Shown here: in pieces, positions 54,684 to 64,000 of the stretch
How positions within the stretch are numbered: the stretch's first letter is position 1
Layout: each line of letters begins with the position of its first letter
DNA from: Diospyros lotus
Lineage: Eukaryota; Streptophyta; Magnoliopsida; Ericales; Ebenaceae
Reading direction: 5' to 3'
Assembly (NCBI RefSeq): GCF_014633365.1
Contig: NC_068338.1
Span: 12,472,616 to 12,536,615 of the forward strand
DNA: 64,000 nt
Made by a program: the position numbers and the translations under genes
The notes under the pieces: model-generated
The model's database searches: none
Told to the model about the DNA's origin: nothing
What the model saw: the letters and a program-made list of their open reading frames with translations, nothing else

Positions 54684-56970
54684 TGTAATACCTCATATTT
54701 TCGTAAGGTTGCCACGTATTTTAAGTGAGTTTAAAATACCAAAAAAATGGCTTGATAGTAAAGTAAATCATCGAATCGACGGTAGAGAGCACCTCGGAGC
54801 GTAAATACCTGAGAATGAGGGTATAACATTGACGAGCGTCTCATGACGTGATTTATGGCACTGAAAGAAATCAAATTTGAGACAGTTTTTGGTACAACTG
54901 TGATTCAGCCTAGAAAAACGAATGATTGTAAGGGACATCTGGGAAATCAACGAAATCCTGAGGAGGCTTCGATTTTATGTAAGGATTAACCTTGAAATGG
55001 TTTCGTAATGAAACAAAGATCCTGTGAGGGTGTAGGGATGAAATCGTCCTTATCGAGTAAGCTTAAAGTTATTAATTTTACATTTTATGTATCGTAATGC
55101 AAATTAATTTGATGTTTGAGAATGTAATTGCAATTAGAGAATTACCCAAGCGAAATAAGAATAAAATTAGGAGTTCATGTGATAAAATATCAAAACTTGA
55201 GGACTTGAAATAAGGGCCAAAATGATATTTAGAAGAAGTTTGGGGTATTACCTTTGGATTTCAAAATTTATTCTATTCTAGTTTTGGATCACTTTGGATT
55301 TGAAAACCCATTCCAATATAACTTTGAGTCTTTGGAGTCCAAAACTTATCTAGGGACAAGTGGTAATGTGTGATTGGTCCAAGAAATCTATAAATAATGT
55401 CCATGAGTTGTTATCCAATCATTCTGAGGGAGTTGAGGAGTGAGGGATTCTAAGGTGAAGATCCTAACCTTGAGAGAAGGGAGGAAATTCTGTAAAAAGA
55501 AGGGAAGGAATCGGAGGAGAAGCGAAAGAGAACAAGCCTCATCGGAGTTTCGAGTTTTTGCCAAAGTTTGCCCCAAACAGTTAAAAAAATGGCAAAGTAA
55601 GTCCGTTTTTTTGTAATATGCCTGTAGAGGGGGGAAGAAAGGGATTTATAGATTCAAACAGCGGTCGAATCAGAGTTAAAATAAGGGAGACATGGCCGAA
55701 ATATGAAAGTGATGCGGTGCTATCAAGGTGGCGTGTGAGATACACGCGCCGGGAAGGGCTACATGTGGGCCACTTTCCCAAGGCGCGTGAAGAGCCCTCT
55801 TTCCTTAAAATTTTCCATTTTTTCCCCTTATTTAATGACCTTCAACTTTATGTGAAAATATTGGAGGTTAGGTTTATCGAAACTCGTATTTTTTGCAAAA
55901 ACCTAAGCCGTTTGCTGTGAAACCGTAACTTTCAGAGATAAACCTTCAAGGTGAGGTTCCAAAACTCCAAACCCTATAATTTTCTCTCTTACATGAGACT
56001 TCTATTGCATGAAACGTGTTTTGTGAGAATCCTACACGTAAAATCCTATTATTCTCTTACGTGAAATCTTATTGCATATATGAAATGTGTTTTCCTAAAA
56101 AATTATGTTGTTGGCTTTTAATTGTTGCATTTATAAAATTCATGTGGCTATACTATTGTACCTATTTATTGTTAGCCGAGGGCAAAAGTATGGATATCCC
56201 ATAGAGGGGCTATGTGTGCGTCATCGAGAAACCTCTCATAGGAAAGACCGTGAGCCTAAGGGACAACAGATGTGGTGCTTGCATGAGTTCTATAAGGTCG
56301 GGCCAGGGTGGTATGGTTAGGGACCTCTCGAGAGGCACTATGCATGCGCCATTGAGAAAGCTCTTGTAGGAGGAGGCTGACATGTTCACGAGGCACTTCG
56401 AAATAGTCCTCGTTGTTTTCTCATATGTTTTATACCAGTTCATGCATTTATATAAACTGTTTTGGAGTTCTCATTAAAAGATTCATTTTCTAATTGAACT
56501 ATATCATTGGAATATTCAAACGTTCTAGGTTCGGCAAGTGGCTTTAAGGAAAAAAATGTAGTTGAAGAATAAATTCGTTTTGTTGTTGGTAGTATGTTTA
56601 GCATGTCTTTATGTATGTATGAAAAATTCAGTTGAAGCGAACCTTAGTATGTTTTTGGTCACGTTTAAGATGCTCAGTTATTGCTTTAAGAGATGATGTC
56701 CATGTAATATATCTTGTATACGTCTTGAACAGTTTCCTATATGATCAATAAAGCATTATGGTTATGTACCATATCAAGTTTGATCTAACTTCCACATTTG
56801 TAATGATATCACCTGTCTTAGCTATATGATTATCGGGTTTGATAGGCTGAGAAGGTGAAATTAGGGTTTTTGGGAATTTGTGTGATGTATGTCAGTGATT
56901 GTGGTGTGAAAAAAAAATACATTCTCGAAATCCTAAAATATAACACGCTCGAAAAATTTGGGGTGTTACA
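54684..56970 (+). mobile_element. Gypsy-type solo LTR, imperfect TSD
   Basis: Starts TGTAATACCTC and ends TTTGGGGTGTTACA. Flanks are GTGTT (left) and GCATT (right), which differ by two transitions. The TATA box TATAAATA is at 55,389. A GC-rich stretch (GTGTGAGATACACGCGCCGGG) is at 55,730-55,795. Layout and several phrases match the gypsy 3' LTR at 12,734-15,064. No gag or pol adjoins it. Confidence 0.75.
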
Positions 56971-57205
56971 GCATTTTTTTCTGTCCGTACACAAGCTGCG
57001 AGAAGGAGAATGAGCTAGCACTCCCATTCCGTTCTCCTCGCCAACGAATGCGTGCCGCGTATCATGAGTTAGAGGTCAGACACTTGGACGGCTTGAATCC
57101 GCAAACGACTCAAAAATCTAAAAGTTAGATTTATTTTATTTTATATGTGAATGATTTGATTTCGACGTTGATTCAATCGTCGGGATTGGGATAAAGTTCA
57201 AAATT

Positions 57206-58700
57206 TTTGAACTACACTGCTTGTCCCGTTGGAATCGGGATAGATCAAGAGTTGTTCCATTAATTGTAGGAACCTTTTCATTGTTATTACCCTCTGAGCT
57301 TGTATTGGAGTTACATAACTGTTACTTCATTTATAATTTGACTAGGAATATAATTTCTATTTCTTGTTTAGACAAGGATGGATATTCATTTTTATTTAAG
57401 AACAATAGTTGTTTGTTTTATAAAAGTGACTTGTTTTATGGTAAAGTAACAGTATGTAACGGTTTGTATGTCCTTGATGTTGATGCTCCTGTCAATAATA
57501 TAAATATTAAGCGACTTAAATCATGTGATTTAAATATCATTTATTTATGGCATTATCGCATTGCCATATAAATGAGATTCGTATATCCAACTTGTATAAA
57601 AATGGATATGTTAGCACATTTGATTATGAATCATATGGTGCTTGCAAATCTTGTTTGCTTGACAAGATAACTAAGTCTCATTTTAAAGGAAATGAAGAGA
57701 TGGTTGTAGAATTGCTAGAGCTTGTGCACACTGATGTGTGTGGGCCCATGTCCACCCATGCTAGAGGTGAGTATGTATACTTCATAACCTTTACTAATGT
57801 TCAATCATGTTTAGATTATGTGTATCTCAAGAGACACAAATCTGAGACTTTTGAAAAGTTCAAGGAATTCAAATTTGAAGTAGATAAACAAATTGGGAAA
57901 ATTATCAAAGTATTTTGATTAGATCGAGGTGGTAAATATTTGAATAGTGAATTTCTAGATCACTTGAAATAGAATGGGATTCTCTTGCAATGGACTCTAC
58001 TTGGAACACCGGAGATGAATGGTGTGTCTGAAAGGAGGAACATGACCTTGTTGGACATGGTTCGGTCCATGATGAGTCGCACTGAATTCCCCATTTTATT
58101 TTGGTGATTCGCACTCCTCAAAATAAATTAGTTACTCAGACTCCATATGAGATATGGAAAGGAAAGAAGCCAAATCTTTCTTTCCTTAAGATTTGGGGTT
58201 GTCAAGTTTATGTCAAGCGTGCTGACAGTAATAAGCTAGAACCTAAGTCAATGAGATGTTTGTTTGTGGTATATCTAAAACAAACAATTGGATATTACTT
58301 TTACTACCTATAAGAACAAAAATATGTTTTGTTTCCAAGCATGCGATTTTCCTTGAGAATGAATTCTTAGATGCTGTGGCTAGTGGGAGGAATATTGAGC
58401 TCGAAGAGATTCGAGACGAACCACAAACAAATACTCCCCTCTAGGAATCTGAGAAAGATGAGACACAAGATGTGTTAATTCCCCAATCTTTCACACAAGG
58501 ACTTCGTAGGTTAACAAGAGTTCGTCATGAGTCTGAGAGATATGGATTTCTCATCTCGACACATAGAGATGTGCTTCTGGTTCAGAATGACAAACCAAAT
58601 AGCTATGAAGAAGTAATGCCAGGCATTGACTCTAAGAAATGGCTTGATGCCATGAAATCCAAAATGAATTCCATGTACACTATCCAAGTATGGACTTTGG
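57206..58700 (+). pseudogene. Ty1/copia protease end and integrase, decayed
   Basis: Opens in the protease C-terminus (VGTFSLLLPSELVLEL, NIISISCLDKDGY). The pre-integrase zinc region (HCHI...CKSCLLDKITKSHF) follows after a shift near 57,550. The integrase core has the first Asp in LVHTDVCGPM, the second in LDRGGKYLNSEF (preceded by a TGA), and the Glu in GTPEMNGVSERRN. Then comes TPYEIWKGKKPNLSFLKIWG and a linker to RT ending MYTIQVWTLVD. At least five stops or shifts. In the family the integrase joins cDNA to the host genome; this copy cannot. Cut at 58,700-58,705 by an unclassified insertion; RT resumes at 60,850. Confidence 0.88.
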
Positions 58701-58705
58701 TGGAT

Positions 58706-60849
58706 TGTTCGACTCTTACCCTTGTGTAAAATTAACTACCCTAAATACACACTTACAAGGGGGTCACACTCGCCAGCATACGAGATTTATGTAGTACAAA
58801 ATTCAAAATTGGTAAGTCTAGATCATATCCACAGGGAAGTCAATTATTAAAAGAAAATAAAGACAGTGTATAAAAGTAAATTGTAATGTAGTGTGATGTG
58901 ATATACGAAAAATTGAGAGATAGTGAATTAACACTGAAAATAAAATGTCTTGGGACAAGACAATTTCAGTGTTGATCCATTCATTCCCTAAGCAAGCATA
59001 AAATTATAGTATCATCAGGTTTGAAAATTAGATTATAAAATTTTGCTATCAATTATATTTTGGGATGATGATGGTTCTATTTCTAGCATCTTCCATATAT
59101 GACATGAGAAGATCTAACTTAAACAACCATCATAAACCAAAATGCGAATATATTACACTTAGACTTGGGTATGGTATGACGGTATTTCCAATTTGGGCAA
59201 CCCACATACTTGGCAAGCGGGTTCTAGGTTAGGCATATACCCGAATCCAAATCCAAATGTTTTCGACAAAATTCTTAATCTAATTTCAAAACCTCAACTA
59301 AGCAATGGAGTTGGGTTTGCTTGGGTTATTCATGACATCGGACACTATTCTTGTCTTGGCCCAAAACTTACTTAGCCACACATCTCCATTTAAAATTAAC
59401 TGATAGAAATTAAATGACGAAAATCTAAATGATAGAAGTTAAATGATAAGAAATTAAAGTCATAGAAATTAAAATATTGAAATTGAAATACTAAACTAAA
59501 TTGTAAAAATTAAAAGGCAGAAGTTAAAGAACATAAATTAATTACGGTAAATTAAAATGGTAACCATCAACAGAATTTAATACCAGTATATTGGAAATAA
59601 CAAAAATTAAAAGCATCTGAAATAAAAATAAAACAACATAACTCTAATACTAAAATTTTTAATAGAATGTGAGCAACGACAGAAATAAAAATAAGAATAG
59701 TAACCTTAATACAATAATTAATGACAGAAACAAAATCAAAACAGTATTCTTAAGCTGGGAAACTTAAAACTAACATTTACTGTGCGTGATTTAAAGAAAA
59801 CCTCTTCGCTCCCAGCGCTGTGAACTGCGTGCTGCTGCGCGTATATATATTTATATATATATATATATATATCACCACAGCGCACTGTCTTCTCCTTGCT
59901 GCTGTCCGAGCAAGTCCCTTCTGTTGCTGTGCGAAATTACTTCTCCAGCGCTCACTGTGGCCGAAAATTCCAGCGCCACATTCACTGTGTTGCTCTCTGC
60001 TCACCGAGAATTCCCAACGCCCAGCACTCCCTTTCCTTTATGCGATGCTGTGCGTATATATATATATCACACTCCAAAATTGCCCTTGAATTTGAATGGA
60101 ATTACAGCCTAGGGACCGCATCTGGAGCTGCTGAAACGCCCTTCAATTTGTAAGAAATTACCAGCGAGGGACCGCCTCTGGAAGCTGCTGTGCGTGAGTT
60201 CCATCCGTGGGCTGGGCTGCTGTCCGAGAAACCCACTCCAGCGCACTCTGTCATCCCTCTCCAGCCTTCCTGTGCTGTGCTGCTCTTTAATTCCATGAAT
60301 CAGTGGGCTGGGCTTTGATTTGGGCTTGAATTGGGCATGCGGCTGGTCCTTAAATGGACTTCAATTTCTTCCATGCGTGGCTGCATCCTCGATTCCAATA
60401 TTCAATTACCCTCCAAGTTGACTTCCTTGAATTGAGCTTCATGCATGGCTGTTAAGACATTGTAATATTTTATAATATTATATATTATATATATACTTCA
60501 CGCATGCAGCATTTCAATTCAAGTGTAATATATGTGTTATTATATTATATTTTATATATATGTTTATATGATATGCACGCATGACTTATAGGTGTATGCA
60601 TTATGTTTATGTATTATAATATATTATATATTATATATATATTTTTTTAATTTCTTTTGTCAAAAATTAAAGAGGAATATTATTTGTTCTAAAATTTTTA
60701 ATTCACTCCCAATTCCTCTTTAAATTTCATTTCCCTCCAAACCTGCATATAACTACAAATTGCACATAACTATTCATTTAAACCCAATTTTAAAACCAAA
60801 ATAAGGGTATAATTATAACAATTTTTTTTTTTAAAAAAATCCCTAATTA
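58706..60849. mobile_element. Unclassified 2.1-kb insertion, 5-bp flanks TGGAT
   Basis: The host frame reads WTLVD before and PPEGIRPIRCKWIF after, so the insert edges are tight. TGGAT occurs at 58,701-58,705 and 60,850-60,854. The insert starts TGTTCGACTCTTACCC and ends AAATCCCTAATTA; the right end lacks the CA of an LTR. It contains phrases such as CACACTCGCCAGCATACGAG and ATATCCACAGGGAAGTCAAT, TA microsatellites (59,843-59,871, 60,054-60,068) and no coherent protein. Confidence 0.6.
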
Positions 60850-61039
60850 TGGATCCACCCGAGGGTATTAGACCCATTAGATGTAAGTGGATCTTCAAAA
60901 AGAAGATTGACATGGAAAGTAATGTACAAATATACAAAGTTAGTCTCGTGGCCAAAGGTTTTAGTTAAAGACAAAGAGTTGACTATGACAAAACCTTCTC
61001 TCCTGTGGGAATGATAAAATTTATTCGGATTCTGCTTGC
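60850..61039 (+). pseudogene. Ty1/copia reverse transcriptase, N-terminal part
   Basis: IRPIRCKWIFKKKIDMESNV, VSLVAKGF, then an in-frame TAA, VDYDKTFSPVGMIKFIRILL: the start of the copia RT domain. The frame is interrupted at AATAG (61,040-61,044) by a solo LTR and resumes at 62,455 with YHDYEIWNMDVK. Confidence 0.88.
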
Positions 61040-61044
61040 AATAG

Positions 61045-62449
61045 TGTTAGTGTTATGCCCCACAAGCCAATTATATTTCATGTAAAGGATTATACTTTTC
61101 ATTATAATTCTTTATTCAATCAATTATTATTATAAAGGTATTATGTTTTATTTGTCGTTAATGATTGTCGTCATTATTTATTGCAATCTATACTTGACAA
61201 AGTCCATAGATCAAATAAGCTTATAAAATATAGACATGCATAGAGATGACGATCATGAAACATATTTCTTATAAGCCTTGATCTTAAATTTTTCTAGTCA
61301 TAGAGTTATTAGGAATGGACACTAATAACTCGGATAGACTAGCACATATGATGCATGCTCAATCGGGAGAATGTCTTGCTTCGTAACATTGGTGTGAGGA
61401 CATTAGTGCATATATGTGAGTGCTTATTAGAAGAATAAGTACACTAAATTGACCAGCTACAGAATTCCTAATAGTTATTGTTCAATGTCAAATTGAAATT
61501 CTTGTGTTCCAATTGTGCATACTGGTCCTTACACTTGAGACATCATGGTAGTCTTATATTTGACTAGTTATGCCTTGATGCTATTTGGATTCTAAAGGAA
61601 TCGTTAACAAACTTTCACTGAGTATGGCTTTGTCACATATGAAGGCTTATGAATGTCAATAAAGGATTTATCACTTATCGTCCAGATAAGAAGATGTCCT
61701 ATGTATTCCAATAATTTCATGACTGTGAAAATCCTTGGCCAAGGTGAGGTGGAAATCAAAAGGTGTTTTGATTTCACCTATCAAGTCATAAATTCGGAAT
61801 GGATACATAGTTATTGAATGATTAGGGTTTCGTCATAAAACCATATCTTAAATTCAATCGAGACATTGACTGATGAAAGAATTTTACTGCATGGTAATTG
61901 CAGTTGAAAATGCTCGCGTTTATTTCATCATTAGCTAGGTATTCATGACATGTTACTAGACGTTAACCATGATATGTAGGGATTTTAGAATTAATTCGAT
62001 TAATTCTAAAACTATTAATTAAAGAGTTTAATTAAGAAACCTATGAGATGTGTTTAAATTAGACCAATAAGTTGGGCCTAATGTAGCCCAATATCCTACA
62101 TCTAGTCTAATGGTGGACTTAAGGGATCACACACTTAGATCGAGCTTAGTTCACAATTAAAGGAGAGAACCGACCCAATATTATTAGGGTCCAGCCCTAA
62201 AACGTTTAGGGTTTTGTTATGGCATGATTAGGGTTTTATACTCTATAAATATGCTATTTCTAAACACAAAAAGGAAATGAGAAAGTTTTTAATTCTCTCT
62301 CAAAACGTCCAACGTTGCTAGCACAACTTGGGACGTCATGGAAATGGTCAATCGTGTGGACTAACTTAGAGGAGTTCGTGCTTGCGTCTCTATTGATCGG
62401 ATACAAATGGGATCAAAGGTGTCAACTGTACGGTCACGGTTTCCCAACA
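61045..62449 (+). mobile_element. Ty1/copia solo LTR, TSD AATAG
   Basis: 1,405 bp, TGTTAGTGTTATGCCCC at the start and CGGTTTCCCAACA at the end, flanked by AATAG at 61,040-61,044 and 62,450-62,454. The host RT frame continues cleanly across the deduced junction. TATA box TATAAATA at 62,244-62,251, followed by a leader with AACACAAAAAGGAAATGAG. A different family from the host copia LTR after the first ten bases. Confidence 0.95.
62244..62251 (+). promoter_or_regulatory. TATA box of copia solo LTR
   Basis: ACTCTATAAATATGC, about 200 bp before the LTR end, leaving room for a short R/U5. Confidence 0.6.
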
Positions 62450-62454
62450 AATAG

Positions 62455-63668
62455 TATCCTATCATGACTATGAGATTTGGAATATGGATGTCAAAATAGA
62501 TTTTCTTAATGAAAACCTAGTTGAGAATGTGTATATGACACAACCCGACGATTTTGTCATCCAAGAAGATGCAAATAAGAATTGTATGTTACAAAGAGTC
62601 GTTTATGGTCTAAAGCAAGCATCTAGGAGTTGGAATCAACATTTTGATGAAACAATCAAAGAGTTTGATTTTTCACAAAACGAAGATGATCCTTGTGTTT
62701 ACAAGAAGATTAGTGGGGGCATGATGGTCTTTTTAGTCCTATATGTGAATGATATACTGCTCATAGGGAATGATGTTCCCATGTTGCAATAAGTTAAAAG
62801 ATGGCTTTCAAAAAATTTCTCCATGAAAGATTTGGGAGAAAAAAACCTATATTATAGGAATAAGGATTTATAGAGGTAGATCAAAGAGGTTGCTAAGACT
62901 CTCCCAAAGCATGCACATTAATAAGGTGCTAAAAAGGTTTAGCATAAAAGATTCTCGGAGGGGAAATCTTCCTATTTCATATGGAATATATCTCTCCAAG
63001 GCTATGTGTTTGAAGACACAAGATGAGAGAGAAAGGATGAGTCGAGCACCATATACCTCGGCCATTGGCTCGATCATGTATGCCATGTTATGTACGAGGC
63101 CTGATGTCGCATATGCTTTGAGTATATGTAGTAGATATTAGGCTGATCCATGTGAGAAATACTGGATTATAAGAAGAACATCCTTAAGTACATGAGAAGG
63201 ACTAAAGAGATGTTCTTGGTATATGGAGAATGAGAGCCTACCGTGAAGGGGTTTATGAATGTTAGTTTCCAGTCTGAACATGATGATTTTAAGTCACAGT
63301 TAGGATTCATATTCTGCCTGAATAGTGGGGTCGTTTGTTGAAAGAGTTCCAAATAAGAGACAATTATAGATTTAACAACTGAGGCTGAATACATAGCATC
63401 CGCTGAAGTAGTTAAGGAGGTTGTACGGATTCGTAAGTTCATTGGTGCACTTGGAGTGGTTTCCAATATTGTTGATACAATAATAATGTATTGTGACAAC
63501 AATGGAGCCATCGTGCAAGCGAAGGAACCACAGTCTCATCAATGGACCAGACATGTATTGTGGCATTACCATCTAATAAGGGAAGTTATTAGCCGGGGTG
63601 ACATGTGTATAGAGAAAGTACCGACGGATGACAACATCGCAGATCCGTTCACTAAAGGTCTGTCATAG
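62455..63668 (+). pseudogene. Ty1/copia reverse transcriptase end and RNase H, decayed
   Basis: RT continues with MDVKIDFLNENLVENVYMTQ, VYGLKQASRSWNQHFD, and the catalytic motif as LYVNDILLIGND, where YVND replaces YVDD and loses one metal-binding aspartate. After a stop at about 62,790 the frame is broken repeatedly through YASAIGSIMYAMLCTRPDVA-type sequence. RNase H is recognisable by TTEAEYIASAEVVKEV, MYCDNNGAI, and the C-terminal DDNIADPFTKGLS at 63,668. A polypurine tract and LTR follow. Inactive. Confidence 0.9.
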
Positions 63669-63728
63669 GAGAAACATGAAAATCATGTTTGATCATCAGG
63701 TATGAGATACATGACTGATTGGCTCTAG

Positions 63729-63742
63729 TCCAAGTGGGAGAT
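63729..63742 (+). promoter_or_regulatory. Polypurine tract of copia element
   Basis: TCCAAGTGGGAGAT immediately before the 3' LTR, the typical plus-strand primer phrase of plant copia elements. Confidence 0.8.
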
Positions 63743-63991
63743 TGTTAGTGTAGGTGCTCTAGACCCAATCAGATTGAGAAAATTGTACACTAATATTTGT
63801 AATCATATTTTCTTTTGAACAAAAGAGTTATTTAATCTTACAAGAAGTTGTTTTATTAGTTTCTTGTTATTATTGTAATGACCGGATAAAACTAGATAAA
63901 AATCCATATGATATATACTGTGATTAATCTATAAAGATGTAGGATAATGCATTATAGTTTGTAGACATCATTAAATGTTCTAAGTCATAGC
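63743..63991 (+). repeat. Copia 3' LTR, first 249 bp
   Basis: TGTTAGTGTAGGTGCTC, same family as the LTR starts at 1,962 and 47,384 (shared phrases TGTAATGACCGGAT and GTGATTAATCTATAAAG) but clearly more diverged from them than they are from each other. Broken off at 63,991 by a new LTR-like start. Confidence 0.85.
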
Positions 63992-64000
63992 TGTAATACC
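63992..64000 (+). other. Probable start of another gypsy-type LTR
   Basis: Only TGTAATACC is visible before the window ends. The same nine bases open the LTRs at 9,556, 12,734 and 54,684, and the copia LTR homology stops exactly here. Confidence 0.45.

Larger units (their letters stand above)
47384..57205 (+). mobile_element. Copia LTR lying in protease, broken by three nested insertions
   Basis: LTR pieces are 47,384-47,947, 52,005-52,878, 54,515-54,683 and 56,971 to about 57,205, roughly 1.8 kb in total. The start (TGTTAGTGTAGG) matches the element's own 3' LTR at 63,743. A TATA box lies at 54,561. The leader near 57,060-57,090 (GAGTTAGAGGTCAGACACTT...) resembles copia U5 sequence. The exact right end is not certain because no clear CA end plus duplication is visible next to the protease frame. 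Confidence 0.6.

Noticed and set aside
59777..60153. Overlapping ORFs of 62-89 codons around the TA microsatellites
   Set aside because: They overlap on both strands and run through the TATATA repeats; no protein features.

Overview
The window looks like intergenic, repeat-dense DNA from a flowering plant, probably a eudicot. It is AT-rich and lacks bacterial-style gene packing. Almost every recognisable protein is a plant transposable-element protein: Ty1/copia and Ty3/gypsy polyproteins, a hAT transposase of the zinc-finger-MYM type, an En/Spm (CACTA) ORF and an RTE-type LINE. The species cannot be told from the sequence. No tRNA, rRNA or conserved cellular gene was recognised. The only long ORF that does not look transposon-derived encodes a small multi-pass membrane protein (17,999-18,712, minus strand).

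Layout. 1-2,371 is the left copy of a composite copia-derived repeat whose sister lies at 45,429-47,783. 2,372-4,525 is very AT-rich and unassigned. 4,526-9,429 is a CACTA-type element with one visible terminus; it sits in the end of a Ty3/gypsy pol gene that resumes at 9,430, is split by a solo LTR (9,556-12,341, TSD GATAC) and ends in its own 3' LTR (12,734-15,064). 15,065-17,450 resembles a minus-strand LTR. The membrane-protein ORF follows, with an unusual hairpin-bearing minisatellite (18,872-19,564) just upstream of it.

19,690-32,270 is a minus-strand hAT transposase gene cut into three pieces. One interrupter is a solo LTR (20,759-23,237, TSD CATTG). The other is a gypsy-type element (24,425-32,020) which contains a second, non-autonomous LTR element (27,266-31,738, TSD GTGTC), which contains a MITE-like insert (29,284-30,124). 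The upstream part of the hAT region holds a nearly intact, young Ty3/gypsy element of Tat/Retand type (33,108-42,875, minus strand, identical-length 478-bp LTRs, TSD ACTAA). It has gag-pol on one strand and an intron-containing extra gene on the other.

44,161-64,000 is a second nest. A degraded copia element has its gag/protease start at 46,561-47,383, resumes in protease at about 57,206, and ends in a 3' LTR at 63,743. Between the protease pieces lies an LTR of the same family, itself broken by a minus-strand solo LTR (47,948-52,004, TSD ATAAC) carrying an RTE LINE, a SIRE-like LTR (52,879-54,514) and another gypsy-type LTR (54,684-56,970). The reverse-transcriptase region is further split by an unclassified 2.1-kb insert (58,706-60,849) and a copia solo LTR (61,045-62,449, TSD AATAG). 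The last nine bases look like the start of yet another LTR.

The elements do not form a pathway. They record successive insertion, LTR-LTR recombination and decay. The parts most worth a second look are the hairpin minisatellite beside the orphan membrane-protein ORF, the antisense gene of the Tat-like element, the composite copia duplication, and clusters of short palindromic motifs in three LTR-like regions.
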